Shown here: in pieces, positions 1 to 11,246 of the stretch
How positions within the stretch are numbered: the stretch's first letter is position 1
How the letters are laid out: every line of letters begins with the position of its first letter
Origin: Syncephalastrum monosporum B8922
Lineage: Eukaryota; Mucoromycota; Mucoromycetes; Mucorales; Syncephalastraceae
Reading direction: 5' to 3'
Length of the DNA stretch: 64,000 nt
NCBI GenBank assembly: GCA_000697355.1
Contig: JNEN01001259.1
Coordinates: 62,001 to 126,000, forward strand
Translations under genes and position numbers: made by a program
The notes under the pieces: generated by a model
The model's input: only the letters and a program-made list of their open reading frames with translations
The model's database searches: none
What the model was told of the DNA's origin: nothing

Positions 1-1240
1 CCGTCTCAACATGCTGGAAAACATGGTCAGCACAGGCGCGATCAGCCCGCAAGATCTCAGCCTCGGGATCAACAGCGAGCAGCAGTTGGCCGACATTAAT
101 GCATGGCTCGCGCGTCTCTCGGGCAGTATTCCCCCCAGCGGATTTGAAGACGCAAAACCAGATATGTTGTACAGCCAGCCCAATTACATGCCTGCTACTA
201 CTGCGGGTGTCGATCCATCGATGGCGAATAACGGCTCATACACAGACGTGATGCTCCAGTCTTACGGCAACGAGACGGCTTCGATGGGCTACCCCGCGAT
301 GCCCGAGCAGGATCTGTATGTCCATTCACAACCCATGATGAACAACGGCTATCCTCCGCAACCCAACTTGTATGCGAATGTCCAGCCCGACTTTGGCGCG
401 ATCAACAACACCATGGCTCAGTATGATTACGGTGTGCAGCAAGCACCGCAACAGCCTGTACCACAACAAGCCCAGCAAACCTTTATGCAGCCGATGGACA
501 TGGGCACCACCGGGCTGCGCCACCACTACACACCCGTGCCTGACGTCGCTTCAGGCTACTTCCAACCCGACTTGCGCACGGCCATGAACTACACAAGCAG
601 CAACAGCAAGGGCCAGCGCCGTTCGGCCGCTTACCCGTCCGAGGGTGCACAGACAGCGACGCAGACCGCCGACTCCGTCACGCCGACCAAGGCATCTGCC
701 GCGACGCATGAGTCCAAGAAGGAAATGGCTACCTTGGCGAACGTGTTTGCCAGTAGCGGCACCACCGCAGAGGAGTCTCAGTCGGTCAAGGCCAGCAAGC
801 CAACTACCGACAATGACAACCACAGCAGCAACAGCAGCAACAGCAGCAACAGCAGCAACAGCAGTCCGGAGGATGCGAGTGCGAAACAAGAAGACAAGCG
901 GTCCAAAGAGCGACCCACCTCCAAGAGCGTGAACAAAGACGTCATGGATCTCCTCGTGAGCGACCTGTCGGACCTGACACTGCAACGGCAAAAGCAGCCG
1001 GATGACTGCAAAGCATCGACCCAATCGCTCTACCCTGATTCAGCAGCGCCTGCCCGGAACAAGCAAGCGAAGCAGCCCAGGAAGGCGGACACCGTCTCGC
1101 AGTCATCCGTGAATGTGACCGAACGCCATCGGCAATTGCTTCAGCAGCTGGGCAAGTGGGTGAACGAAAGTTATGCCCGGAATCAGCAAGGGCAAAAGTA
1201 TACCAGCGCGACACCCCCATCGTCGGTGCCCGTGCAGTGA
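1..1240 (+). CDS. C-terminal part of an unrecognised low-complexity, probably regulatory protein (5' partial)
   Basis: The reading frame is already open at the left edge (R-L-N precede the first Met codon at 11), so this is a terminal exon and the true start lies outside the window. It gives about 410 residues ending at TGA 1238-1240. The first residues (RLNMLENMV) have heptad-like hydrophobic spacing that could be the end of a coiled coil or zipper behind a DNA-binding domain; that is inference. The rest is disordered: Q/P-rich to about residue 165, then a polar S/T/K region with an (SSN)n tract, and a short conserved-looking helix near the end (about residues 372-392, ERHRQLLQQLGKWV). The composition fits a fungal transcription factor, but no DNA-binding domain is visible. 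The product is unknown. Confidence 0.7.
   Translation, partial: RLNMLENMVSTGAISPQDLSLGINSEQQLADINAWLARLSGSIPPSGFEDAKPDMLYSQPNYMPATTAGVDPSMANNGSYTDVMLQSYGNETASMGYPAMPEQDLYVHSQPMMNNGYPPQPNLYANVQPDFGAINNTMAQYDYGVQQAPQQPVPQQAQQTFMQPMDMGTTGLRHHYTPVPDVASGYFQPDLRTAMNYTSSNSKGQRRSAAYPSEGAQTATQTADSVTPTKASAATHESKKEMATLANVFASSGTTAEESQSVKASKPTTDNDNHSSNSSNSSNSSNSSPEDASAKQEDKRSKERPTSKSVNKDVMDLLVSDLSDLTLQRQKQPDDCKASTQSLYPDSAAPARNKQAKQPRKADTVSQSSVNVTERHRQLLQQLGKWVNESYARNQQGQKYTSATPPSSVPVQ
822..865 (+). repeat. 9-bp coding tandem repeat (AGCAGCAAC)n
   Basis: About five near-perfect copies of a 9-bp unit encode Ser-Ser-Asn repeats inside the disordered part of the partial gene at the left edge. The length is a multiple of three and the frame is kept, so copy-number change would alter only linker length. 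Confidence 0.8.
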
Positions 1241-1659
1241 ACGTTAGACGAACACGTCTATTCAGGAGCGTCGCGTCTAGTTTAGGTAGAGAAGAAGATT
1301 GTTTTTTGTGACGTTGAATACGTTGGAAGAGTCCTTTTCCTTTCTTTGCTTCTTACACAAGTGTCAGCCATGACTGCCCAATTTGGAAGATATCATTTGC
1401 GTAAACTAGCGTGATGGGATGGGCTGTGGAAAAAAAGGGTGTGTGCCGTTGGTAATGCTTTCCACCCATTTGCGTCTTCTGCTTGTCGGGACAGCCAATC
1501 AGCACCCCTTTTTGCTCTCCCCCGCTCTCCCCCGCCCCCCGTTTCCATCGTTACTTCATGTGAATCCATTTTTTTTTATTTTATGGATTTGCACCCCAAC
1601 TATTTAAAGCTGCCAATTCCAAACTTGCGCACTTCTTTTCTCAGTTTTACACACTTACC
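1241..1659 (+). promoter_or_regulatory. Intergenic region with FAT1 promoter: CCAAT box and TATA-like element
   Basis: This 419-bp stretch has no gene. It carries the 3' end of the upstream gene and the promoter of the acyl-CoA synthetase gene. A CCAAT pentamer lies at 1495-1499 and a TATTTAAA element at 1601-1608, about 50 bp before the ATG at 1660. Spacing and order fit a fungal CCAAT/TATA promoter; the assignment rests on motif and position only. Confidence 0.5.
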
Positions 1660-4176
1660 ATGGATCCAGGTATACTATTCCCTTGAGCCCCGCGTTTTCC
1701 GTCTTGCGCTCGAAACTCACCTCGGTTGCGATAGATTCACTCTTGACCGTCGCCTCGGCTGGCCTGGGTGGCCTCCTCGGCAGCATGTACCTTGACTCGC
1801 GCCTTCTCTTGAGCCGAGATCTACGTCAATTGCGTGCGGGTGCTGCCGCGCAGATTTAGTACGTCCATCATTGCTGCAGTTACTTTTCCTTCTATCCTTC
1901 TCGTGACCTTCGGCTCGTCTGACACCTTCCTTTGCCTTTCTTTAGCCATCGTTTGTGGACCTGGCAAGACAAGCTGCACATCTACCACCGTTTCAAGGCA
2001 CGCGCCAAGGCTGACCCGCACCGCATCTTCCTTATTTTCGAAGGCAAAGAGTACTCGTACCGCAAGCTCGAGAAAGGCAAGTGTCTTTGTCTTGGTTGCA
2101 CAGAGCACAAAGAAGCTCATTCTTTCTGTCTTTTTTAGCATCCAATCGATTGGTAATATTAAATTTTCCCGATCCCGAAATGGCCACCCCAACGTTTTCA
2201 TTCAGGTTTGGCTGATCTATTCAATTCCCTTTTTAGGCACATTGGCTGTTGAAGCAGAATGTCAAGAAGAAGGGTAATACTCGCAAAAAACAGCGCACGT
2301 CATGATCCCCATCAGGCTGACATGGCCATGTAGATATCGTTTGTGTCATGGAACAGAACCACCCGACCTTCTTCATTGTCTGGCTCGCTGTGCTCAAGAT
2401 TGGCGCGACGCCCTCCTTGATCAACACGAACCTCGCCGAAAACTCGCTGCTCCACTGCATCAAGGTCGCCAACTCGCGCTTGTTCCTGTTTGATCCTGTG
2501 TTTGAGGCACAGGTGTCTACCATTGCTGACGACTTGCAGAAGGAGGGTGTCGCCATGTACGCCTATGGTGAGGCGACGGAGGAGGCCGAGCACACCATCC
2601 AACTCGCCCCTACCCTGACCCCCAGCGTGCTGTCGCAGTATACCGACAAGGACACAAGCGAGGACCTTCTCAGCGGCGTGTCTAACTCGGACCCTGCCAT
2701 GTTGATCTATACCAGCGGTACCACGGGTCTGCCCAAAGTAAGTGAAAGAGAGAGAGAGAGAGACCGTCGTTCACTGGCTTGGCTGATCGACGAACGTGTG
2801 CGTGCTTTTAGGCTGCCCTGAGTCAACACGCGCGTGTCAATTGTAAGTTCGTACAGTAGAAAGACCTAATGAATCAATACTCATTTTTTTCTCTCATGTT
2901 TTGAATAGTCGGTGCCATGATGTTCAGCGGTGTTTCTGGCATGACGCCTGACGATCGCGTCTACTGTGTGCTCCCGTTGTATCACAGCTCTGGCAGTAAG
3001 TCGGCATAAATGGCAACCTACTGGGACAACATAGCTCACATGTTGCATAGTTATTGTCACTTCTGCCACTGTGCTTCAATCTGGCGCAACCCTCGTCCTG
3101 GGACGCAAGTTCTCTGCCAGACGTTTCTGGGATGACTGCTACAAATACAACGTCACGGTCTTCTCGGTAAGCGAAGGGCGACATCCTAGGCTTGGAACAC
3201 AAGCTGACCCTTCCATTTGTTTTAGTACATTGGTGAGTTCTGCCGCTATCTGCTGAGCCAGCCCCCGCACAAGCACGAGCGTGACCACAAGGTGCGTCTC
3301 GTGTACGGCAACGGCATGCGCCCGGACGTATGGAACCGGTTCCGCGACCGCTTCGGCATCCCCGAGATCTGCGAGTTCTACGCCGCGACCGAGGCGCCCA
3401 CGAGTCTGTTCAACCACAACACGGGCAACTTTGGCGCGGGTGCGGTGGGCCACCGAGGCTACCTCTTCCGCGGCCTCCGTCGCGAGATCAAGCTCGTCAA
3501 GATCGACCCTATCACCGAAGAGCCGCTCCGCGACGCCCAGGGCTTCTGCGTGCCCTGTCAGTTTGGCGAGCAGGGAGAACTCTGCGTGCGGATCGACAAT
3601 GAGAGCGCGCTGACCTTTGACGGCTACTACCAGAACGAAAAGGCGACGCAAAAGAAGATCCTGCGTGACGTGCTCGAGAAGGGCGACGCCTATTTCCGCA
3701 GTGGTGATCTCCTCAAGCTGGACAGCGACGGCTTCTTCTACTTTGGCGACCGCGTGGGCGACACGTTCCGCTGGAAGTCGGAGAACGTGGCGACGACCGA
3801 GGTCGCGCAGGCCGTGGGCGTGTACCCGACCATCGGTGAGGCCAACGTGTATGGCGCGCTCGTGCCGAACCACGACGGCCGTGCGGGTATGGCCGCGGTG
3901 GTCGTCAAGGCCGGCGAGACCCTGGATTTCAAGGACTTGTACGCCTTCTTGCGCCGCAAGCTGCCCCGCTATGCCATTCCGGTGTTTATCCGTTTCGTGC
4001 CTGCCATGGAGTTGACGGGCACCTTCAAGCAGCAAAAGGTCGAGTTCCGCAACCAGGGCATTGATCTGACCAAGGTGCCCGAATCCGACCCCGTCTTCTG
4101 GCTCCAGGGCGATACCTACGTGCCCTTCAAGCCCGAGGACTACGCGAACCTCGAGTCCGGCAAGGTCAAGCTGTAG
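1660..4176 (+). CDS. FAT1: Very-long-chain acyl-CoA synthetase / fatty acid transport protein
   Basis: Exons: 1660-1669, 1735-1858, 1946-2076, 2139-2152, 2237-2273, 2334-2737, 2812-2842, 2909-2995, 3051-3166 and 3226-4176 (634 aa, normal for the FATP family). The enzyme activates long and very-long fatty acids to CoA esters with ATP and couples this to uptake; known family members sit in the ER, peroxisome or plasma membrane. An N-terminal hydrophobic segment precedes the AMP-binding domain. The P-loop motif [12 protein letters not shown] ends at about residue 240. The FATP/VLACS signature lies near 3660-3800 ([20 protein letters not shown] followed by [14 protein letters not shown]). Intron 3 (2077-2138) is GC-AG, and the exon after it is only 14 nt. 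The start at 1660 needs the first 65-bp intron; an internal ATG at 1785 is the alternative. Confidence 0.93.
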
Positions 4177-4650
4177 ACCCATCCTCCAACCCTCAACCCC
4201 GCTCTCTTCCTCCTTCCTTCTTTTCTCCTTGGTATACACATCCTTATATCTCTTTTGTATTACACGCCCTTGTATCCTAGTACCCTTCTTGTCACTCTCG
4301 CCCTCTTTTTTCTTTCTCTTCTTGCGTTAGACGTCGAGCCATCCCGATGAATTGGCTTTCATACAAGAAAAAAAAAACATATATAAAGATATACGCAAAT
4401 GCAAAACCATCCACACGTCAGCAAAAGTATCGCATCCATTGTATTTTTTCCGGTTTTGCACGCGTAGCGTAAGTGTGCATATTCGCCAGGATTGCGTATG
4501 CGTATGGTTGTGTGTGTGAGTGTGAGAGTTGTGTGTGTGTGTGAGTGTGTGTGTGTGAGATGAAGCGGGCTGTAGTGCGTTGTTGCGGTGTCTTGTTGAT
4601 ATCTCTCTCTCTCTCTTCTTTTTTTTTTTTTATTCTTTGGGGTTTGGTTC
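4177..4650. other. Convergent 3' region between FAT1 and SmD3, with GT-rich microsatellites
   Basis: No gene is seen in these 474 bp. They hold the 3' UTRs of two convergent genes and imperfect (GT)n/(GA)n runs at about 4507-4562 and 4600-4610, followed by a T tract at 4619-4631. Confidence 0.7.
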
Positions 4651-5190
4651 TTAACGTCGGATCGGGGGACCGCGTCCACGGAAACCACCACGGCTTCTGC
4701 CTCGGGCTAAGAAGAAACGAAAAAAAAAAATGTCAGCGAATGGACAACATATAGAGTGCTTATAGGACTTACCTTGTGCACGCGCAACCGTGGCACGACC
4801 ACGACCCAGACCGATGCCTCTGCCCTTGAGCGCACCAGGACCGACCTGCTTGAACATGGGAGCATTCTTGAGCATGTCCGGCACAATGAAGAATCGCACG
4901 TTGGATCCGCGAATGTAGACTTGATCCAGCTGAGAAACACGACCATCACGCGAGGTCACGGTGATCTCTCTCATTTGAATGTTCATGTTGTCCTCGGCTA
5001 GAGTGCAAAAAGAAAGAATGGGAAAAGGGAGACAGTGGGGTTAGTGGGGAGCGTGTTCATTGTTGTTTATTTTTGTAAAATTACCAGCCAAGAGTTTGCC
5101 ACGGTAGAGCTGGCCCGTCTTTAATTCGAGAGTGATGATGTGGCCCTGTGCTTCGTGAAGCAGCTTAATCGGTACGCCGATCGTGGACAT
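4651..5190 (-). CDS. SMD3: Small nuclear ribonucleoprotein Sm D3
   Basis: Exons on the minus strand: 5190-5085, 4997-4773 and 4706-4651, giving 128 aa, the usual SmD3 length. SmD3 is a subunit of the heptameric Sm ring on spliceosomal snRNAs. The N-terminus [17 protein letters not shown] and the split Sm fold (Sm1 up to GKLLA, Sm2 around [17 protein letters not shown]) are characteristic. The C-terminus carries the RG-rich tail ([11 protein letters not shown]) that is arginine-methylated in known orthologues. The gene is transcribed away from RCL1 across a short shared promoter. Confidence 0.95.
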
Positions 5191-5442
5191 GATGTGCGTG
5201 TATGTTAATAAAAAAGAAAAGGAGGAAAGAAGAAAAAAAGAAAGGGAAAGAGAGTGAGAGAGCAATGACACGTCCTCAATCAATAAGGCGAAAAGACCGA
5301 CCGCTCTGGGATGTAATAGTTGTCTGTATACGCTTACATGTGAGCGGGATTGAGAGGCTGCGAGTTCTGTGGCTGAAGAATAAAATTGGGGAATTGTCTT
5401 CTTCCACTTTCTCTATTGCATAAGATCTCGCCTTTTGTTGTC
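5191..5442. promoter_or_regulatory. Divergent promoter region between SMD3 and RCL1
   Basis: The two start codons point away from each other and are 252 bp apart. The SmD3 side is purine-rich on the plus strand (pyrimidine-rich on its coding strand). No clear TATA box was found. A single bidirectional promoter is inferred from spacing. Confidence 0.5.
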
Positions 5443-6750
5443 ATGAGCAAGTTACTGACCTTTGAAGGCCACAACTACCTGCGCCAGCGTCTTATCCTGG
5501 CCACCCTCAGCGGAAAGCCCCTCCGCATCAACAAGATCCGTTCAGACGATCAGGATCCCGGTCTCCGAGGTAACCAAAAAGAACTTGTCCACCTTATTCC
5601 AAACTGACATGCTGCAACAGACCACGAGGCCAGCTTTTTAAAGCTGCTTGAAAAAGTCACAAACGGCTCGACGATCGAGATTAGCTATACCGGTACTTCT
5701 ATACTCTACAAGCCTGGTGCTGTCCAGGGCGGCCGCGTTGAGCACGACTGCGGTACAGACCGTAGCATCAGTTACTACCTCGAACCCATGATCGCCCTCG
5801 CTCCTTTCTCCAAAAAACCATTTGTCCTCCACCTCAAAGGCATCACGACCGATCACGTCGACAACTCGGTCGACCTGATCCGTACAGCCTTATTACCACA
5901 GCTCAAGCACTATGGCGTAGAAGAAAACGTCGAACTCAAGGTAAAGCAGAGGGAAAAAAAAAAGAACCTGGGGGGGGATGCTACTTGGCGAGAGAAGAAA
6001 GAGAGAGAGAGAGACAAGTGTACTTATACCGAGGGCAGATTTTAAAACGAGGTGCGCCTCCCCTGGGTGGCGGTGAAGTCATCTTCAGCTGCTGCAGTGT
6101 ACGACAGCTCAAGCCCGTGCAGTTCACCGACGAAGGACGGATCAAGCGGATTCGTGGCATTGCGTACTGCACGCGTGTGTCGCCCCAAACCGCGAATCGG
6201 TTGGTTGAGTCGGGCCGGTCCCTCTTGAACCGATACATCCCCGATGTCTACATCTACACAGACGTCTACAAGGGCGCAGAAAGCGGCAAGTCGCCCGGTT
6301 TCGCCTTGAGTCTGGTCGCCGAATCCACCACCGGTGCCTTGCTGGCCGCAGAAAAGGCTGCCGAGCCGGGCCAGACCGCGGAAGACGTCGGCGTCTTGGC
6401 GGCCAAGCTGCTCTTGAGAGAAATCAGCAAAGGCGGGTGCGTTGACACAGCGAGCCAGTGGTTCAACTTGCTCTTTATGGTGCTGTCGCCGGAGGATGTC
6501 TGCAAGATCCGTGTGGGCCAATTATCTGCATTCACGTAAGTGGAGAAAAACAGAGAGAGAGAGAGAGAGAGAGAAAGAAGGGTGGACTGGTTTCTGATGG
6601 TCATTCTTGGTATATAGCATCCAATACCTGCGGGACATCCACGACTTCTTTGGCGTGTCCTTCAAAATCAAGCCAGACGAGGATACCAACACGCTCGAAA
6701 TGACGTGTGTCGGTGTTGGCTATGTCAACCATAACAAGAAGACGACCTAA
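5443..6750 (+). CDS. RCL1: RNA 3'-terminal phosphate cyclase-like protein (18S rRNA processing)
   Basis: Exons 5443-5569, 5621-5940, 6039-6535 and 6618-6750 give 358 aa, as expected. RCL1 acts in the nucleolar SSU processome with Bms1 in 18S rRNA processing and has lost cyclase activity. The start MSKLLTFEGHNYLRQRL and the segment LSGKPLRINKIRSDDQDPGL match the RCL1 branch, not the RtcA cyclase branch, because the catalytic-type GGGQ nucleotide motif is absent. Later conserved parts are GRVEHDCG and GAPPLGGGEV, with AYCTRVSPQTANRLV in between. Exon phases are consistent throughout. Confidence 0.95.
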
Positions 6751-7039
6751 AAAGAAAAAGATATCATAGACTCTTACTACTTGCATCCTCCCACTATGAT
6801 TTTGTTCACTCTTGCATCCACCACCTCCCCTTCTTGTAATATCTGCATCTCCTCTACTTTTTCTTATACATAAAGAAAAGCTATACTCGTGTATCTGTGA
6901 AGTACGAGTGGACCCCATGGCTCTGCTGGACATGCCACGTGTAACCCCAAAAGGAACCGAGTGAGCATTAATACAGGAACGAGACCGAACCCGTACCAGT
7001 CGCTTCTTTTCTTTCTTTTTGCTACAACCCACTGTCCGA

Positions 7040-7962
7040 ATGTCTCAAGCGGTCCCCACTCTCAAGCTCTTGCTCATTGGCAATTCGAGCGTTGGCAAAA
7101 GCTCTCTCCTTTTGCGATTCACCGACGACACGTTTCTGCCTCAGGAAGAGGCCTCCGCTACGATCGGTAATTACTTGAACTTTTCGTCTTGAAACAAGAA
7201 CTGAAACAACGTGCATGTGTTCTGCCAGGCGTCGATTTCAAAGTAAACATGATGAATGTAGACGGCCAAACTTACAAACTCACAATCTGGGTACGTCTCC
7301 ACTTCTGACCGAGACAGAAGGATAAAAGAGAGGCGTGTGGAAAGCTCAAATTGTTTCTTTTTCCTTTTACAGGACACGGCTGGGCAAGAACGATTCAGAA
7401 CCTTGACTTCCTCTTATTATCGCGGTGCGCAGGGTGTCATTCTCGGTAAAGAAAGAATGGAAAAAAAGGACCCGAGCCTATGTGATAATGATAACTGAGA
7501 GAGGTTCTGTATGTGTATATGTATGTGTATTGTGTAGTCTATGATGTGAGCAGCCGCGAGTCATTTGACGCGCTGCGGACGTGGTGGAACGAGGTCAACA
7601 CGTACTGCTCGAGTCCGGACGTAGTCAAGATGTTGGTCGGCAACAAGGTCGATAAGGAAACTTCCCGCGTCGTGTCTTTTAAGGAAGGTGCCGAGCTCGC
7701 CAAGCAGCTCCAGACGCTCTTTGTTGAGTGCAGTGCGAAAGCAAATACAGGCGTCAAAGATGCGTTTGAGGAACTCGTTTCCAAGGTAATCCTCCTCATG
7801 GGAATGATGTAGGCAGCCTGCTGACACCCAAAAAAAAAATACCAATAATAGATCATTGAGACGCCCAGTTTGTGGCAAAAGAAAACGCTACCGTCATCCA
7901 CCGTACGTGTCGAAGAACAAGATACCCAGGGTGGCAGCTTATATCAATCGTGCAGCTGTTAA
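7040..7962 (+). CDS. RAB18: Rab18-type small GTPase
   Basis: Exons 7040-7166, 7229-7290, 7373-7445, 7538-7785 and 7852-7962 give 206 aa. The P-loop GNSSVGKS lies at residues 14-21, the switch I region at ATIGVDFK, WDTAGQE at G3, GNKVDKE at G4 and SAK at G5. [20 protein letters not shown] followed by [17 protein letters not shown] is typical of Rab18. The C-terminus is Cys-Ser-Cys, a CXC double-prenylation signal. Rab18 is known to act in ER-lipid droplet contacts and trafficking; Saccharomyces lacks it, many filamentous fungi keep it. Orthology to Rab18 over Rab1 or Rab8 rests on these motifs read by eye. Confidence 0.9.
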
Positions 7963-8293
7963 AGCAACATCCTATATGACCTTGTCTTAGAGTACTTTTT
8001 TTTTCCTTTTTTTTCTCTCCCTTTTTACCTATGCTGTATTGCTCTCTCCCAAACTGCTCATACCTTATAATAATTACCCGTGCTCCGCAACGAGTGAACA
8101 CGCCTCTGTATCCACCTTCATCCTTTACTATCTGATGTCATCTCCCTTTGTGTGTTGAAGTGGGTTTTGTGTTTGCTTGCATGTTGTGTGACCCGCAAGC
8201 CCGGGCGGCACATGAATTGGGAGTTGCCTTTCGTCTTATTTTTCCGCCGAGTCGCAACGAGAGCGCATTACGTTGTTTCCCTTTCTTCTTCCC
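7963..8293. other. Intergenic region, Rab18 3' UTR and S28 peptidase promoter
   Basis: No gene is seen. T-rich 3' sequence at 7990-8030 is followed by an unremarkable promoter region up to the peptidase start codon. Confidence 0.6.
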
Positions 8294-10242
8294 ATGAAAT
8301 TAGGCGTGTGTCTTTACACACTCCTTGCCCTGGCAGTCGCAGGCCACGTTGCCTATGCCATGCATTTTCCGGGCTGGCGGATGCACAGGTAAAAAGTTAA
8401 AATTTAGCTGCATCTATGCCATTGTCTGAGGCGCATATCCACAAATAAATAGGCACACCAGCCTGCGTGCCTCTGCTGTGGACGATGATAAGCTCGACCC
8501 GCGCTTCGGACCCTTTTATTTCGACCAGCCAATCAACCATGACGCGCCGGACAACGGGACGTTTAAGCACCGGTATTGGGCGAATCACGACTGGTACAAG
8601 CCCGGTGGTCCTGTGATTCGTAAGTGCCGTTGAGCGATCGTATCATCAAAGTGTATCATGACAAACGTCGAACCCCCAATAGTGTACAACGCGGGTGAGA
8701 CGCCCGCGGACGACCGGTCCAAGTATGTCCTCAATTCGACTATGGCGGAGCTGGCGCGTGCCCTTGACGGTGCCGTGATAGTCATTGAGCATCGAAACTA
8801 TGGCAAGTCGCAGCCCGGCTCGGTAAGTCAGTTTGGGAGTAGAAACACCGTTCTTGTTTCTGCCTGATAGCTCACGCCCGCCAAGGATCTCTCGGTAGAC
8901 AACCTCAGATATTTGACGACTCATCAGGCCCTCGAAGACATGGCCAACTTTATTCGCTCGGCCGAGGTAGGCAGAAATTTCCTTAAATGTATAATCTTGC
9001 ACTGACGCGCTTCAAAGATCCCTGATCTGGGCAACCTGAACCCTGCGGACGGCACGCGATGGATTGTGTACGGTGGCAGTTACAGTGGCAACTTGGCAGC
9101 ATGGATGCGTTACCGCTATCCCGACCTTGTCTTTGCGGCCGTGCCCTCGTCGGCTCCTGTCGAGATGCGCTACAACTATTACCAATACTTTGAGGTCATC
9201 CAAAAGTACGCCCCGTCCGAGTGTGTCTCTGCCATTCAGCGCGTCATCCGTTTCGTGGATCTGATTCTATTCAATCCGTTCGCGCACGAGGACAAAACGG
9301 AGCTCAAAAAGAAGTTTGGTGTCGAAGAACTTGTCCACGATGATGACTTTGCTGAACGAAAGTATACCCGTCCGAGTGATACAAGAGACCAATGCGTTAC
9401 TAACTTATCACAAACCAAAAACAGTGCTTTCCTATCCACTTGGGTTATGGCAAGCCATGACGCCGACCTCGAACCCGTTTGTGGACGAGTTTTGCGTCCA
9501 GTTCGAGAACGCGACGAACATTAACGAGCTCGTGCACGCTTATGGTAATTACATCCAAGGTATCGTCAGCAAGATGTGCGCCGGCAAGGACATCTTGACG
9601 TGTCTGGACACGCATGACCCGCGGTCTCCGCAGTACACGGACAACACCTCGGAGGACCGCGCATGGCTGTGGCAGATTTGTACCGAATACGCCTACTGGC
9701 AGACCGCGCCGCCCCTCTGGCACTACAAACCCCTCGTCTCGCGCAAGCTGACGACCGATCTGTATCAGCACCAATGCCCTCTCGCGTTTGGCGAGCATCA
9801 AGTGCCCTTCCGGCCACACTGGCGTGACATCAACCACGACTATGAGGGGTGGCATCTTCGTCTGACGCGTGTCTTTTGGATCGACGGTGAGTGGGATCCC
9901 TGGCGGTCCCTGAGCGTGCAAAGTGAGGAGGCACCTGACCGGTCGGGTTGGCCTGACGATGCCGAGTTTGCAGTGCTTCCCGAGTCTGTGCATCACTGGG
10001 TAAGCCGAACGAGCAAAGAGCGACGAGGGAATGGATGAGTAATTTTAGGTGTTTAGGACTTTTATGTGTCGGATGCTGTATCAGCGAATATCAAGCAGGT
10101 CCAGACGCGTGTGGTCGAAGCGATCCGACGATGGATAGACGAGGCGGACGCAGCAGCTGTGAAGGACACTCCTGCGGTAGAACACAGTCTGACTCTGCCA
10201 GACACGGAAAGCATAGCGTCCCCTCAGTTTATCTTTCAATGA
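8294..10242 (+). CDS. Secreted serine peptidase of family S28 (prolylcarboxypeptidase/DPP7-like)
   Basis: Exons 8294-8388, 8453-8619, 8683-8822, 8871-8966, 9018-9375, 9425-9999 and 10057-10242 give 538 aa. S28 enzymes cleave after proline in lysosomes, vacuoles or outside the cell. Residues 1-22 form a signal peptide. The nucleophile elbow GGSYSG puts the catalytic Ser at 187. The Asp is in WIDGEWDPW (about 440) and the His in SVHHWDF (about 475), so the triad is complete. N-x-S/T sequons fit secretion. The fifth intron is hard to place: frame requires a donor at 9376 (GTGATA) or 9370 (GTCCGA), while the better-looking GTATAC at 9362 breaks frame. Two acceptors 15 bp apart (8870 and 8885) are possible for the third intron. 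Confidence 0.9.
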
Positions 10243-10416
10243 ATGAATAAATGACGACTGATCATCACCCGTATCCAACCACTCACACACACACACACAC
10301 ACAAGCACCATACACACATGCATTGCATTGAGCAACACAGAATTCGAGGATTGAGAGATAAGACTGCGTGTTTGCATTCAAATATACAGCAACAGAACCA
10401 GAACAGTGGTTCGAAT

Positions 10417-11246
10417 TTACTTGAGGGGAACGAAACGCGACGAGTGGGTGGCACCGATACCAGGACGACCGTGGCGAACGGGCTTGTAGGAGATGGAGAA
10501 TTCGGCGAGGTAGTGGCCAACCATCTCGGGGCGGATTTCAACCTGGTTGAAGACCTTGCCGTTGTAGATACCGACAACCGAGCCAATCATCTCGGGGACG
10601 ATGATCATGTTACGGAGGTGGGTCTTGACGGTGGCGGGCTTCTCGTCAGAAGCAGCCTCCTTCTTCGCCTTACGGAGCTTCTTGATGAGACCCATAGGCT
10701 TGCGCTTCAGACCGCGCTGGAACCGTCTGCGGGCACGGCAGTGGACGAGCTCCATGAACTATTCCACAGCACGTTGAAAGTAAGACATTTTTTTGTTCTC
10801 AAGTTTTGCATCGTCATAAAAAAAAAGGTGATGGCAGCCATGGCTTGGCAGGGGAGGGGAATAATGGTTGAAGCAATTACCTGCTCGGAGGACAGGTCGA
10901 GGAGCTGGTCAAGGTCGACACCACGGTAGGTGAACTTGCGGAAAGTACGCTTGCGCTGCGTAGCCTGCTGGTCAGCCTAGAAACAGTACCATCGTGCGTC
11001 AGCATCCACTGCTTCCAAGGCATGGCACTCCACTCCATTGAATCCATCCACCATCACCACCCTGACACAGACATAGACAGATACAGATACAGATATGGAC
11101 AGAACCACGATATGCGGTCCATCCATCCATCCATCTGTTTATCGATCCATCCGTTCATCCATCTCTTGTCTGGGCAGTGTGGTGTATGCATACATGGGGG
11201 TGTGTGTGTCTCTTTCATCTTGTTATGTGTGTGATTTCCGTACCAT
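10417..11246 (-). CDS. RPS15: 40S ribosomal protein S15 (uS19)
   Basis: Coding exons 11246-11244 (the ATG alone), 10976-10881 and 10758-10417 give 146 aa. uS19 lies in the head of the small subunit, near the decoding centre. [20 protein letters not shown] and [17 protein letters not shown] at the C-terminus are diagnostic. The first coding exon is just the start codon, followed by a 267-bp intron, long for this locus and holding CCATC and CAGATA tandem tracts. A long 5' intron is common in fungal ribosomal protein genes and may affect expression. Confidence 0.95.

Noticed and set aside
3139..4239. 366-residue minus-strand open frame
   Set aside because: It is the antisense shadow of the GC-rich last exon of FAT1; composition follows the complementary strand and no motif is present.
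10400..10420. Possible tRNA T-loop (GGTTCGAAT)
   Set aside because: No acceptor stem, D-arm or anticodon arm fits around it; it lies at the RPS15 stop codon.
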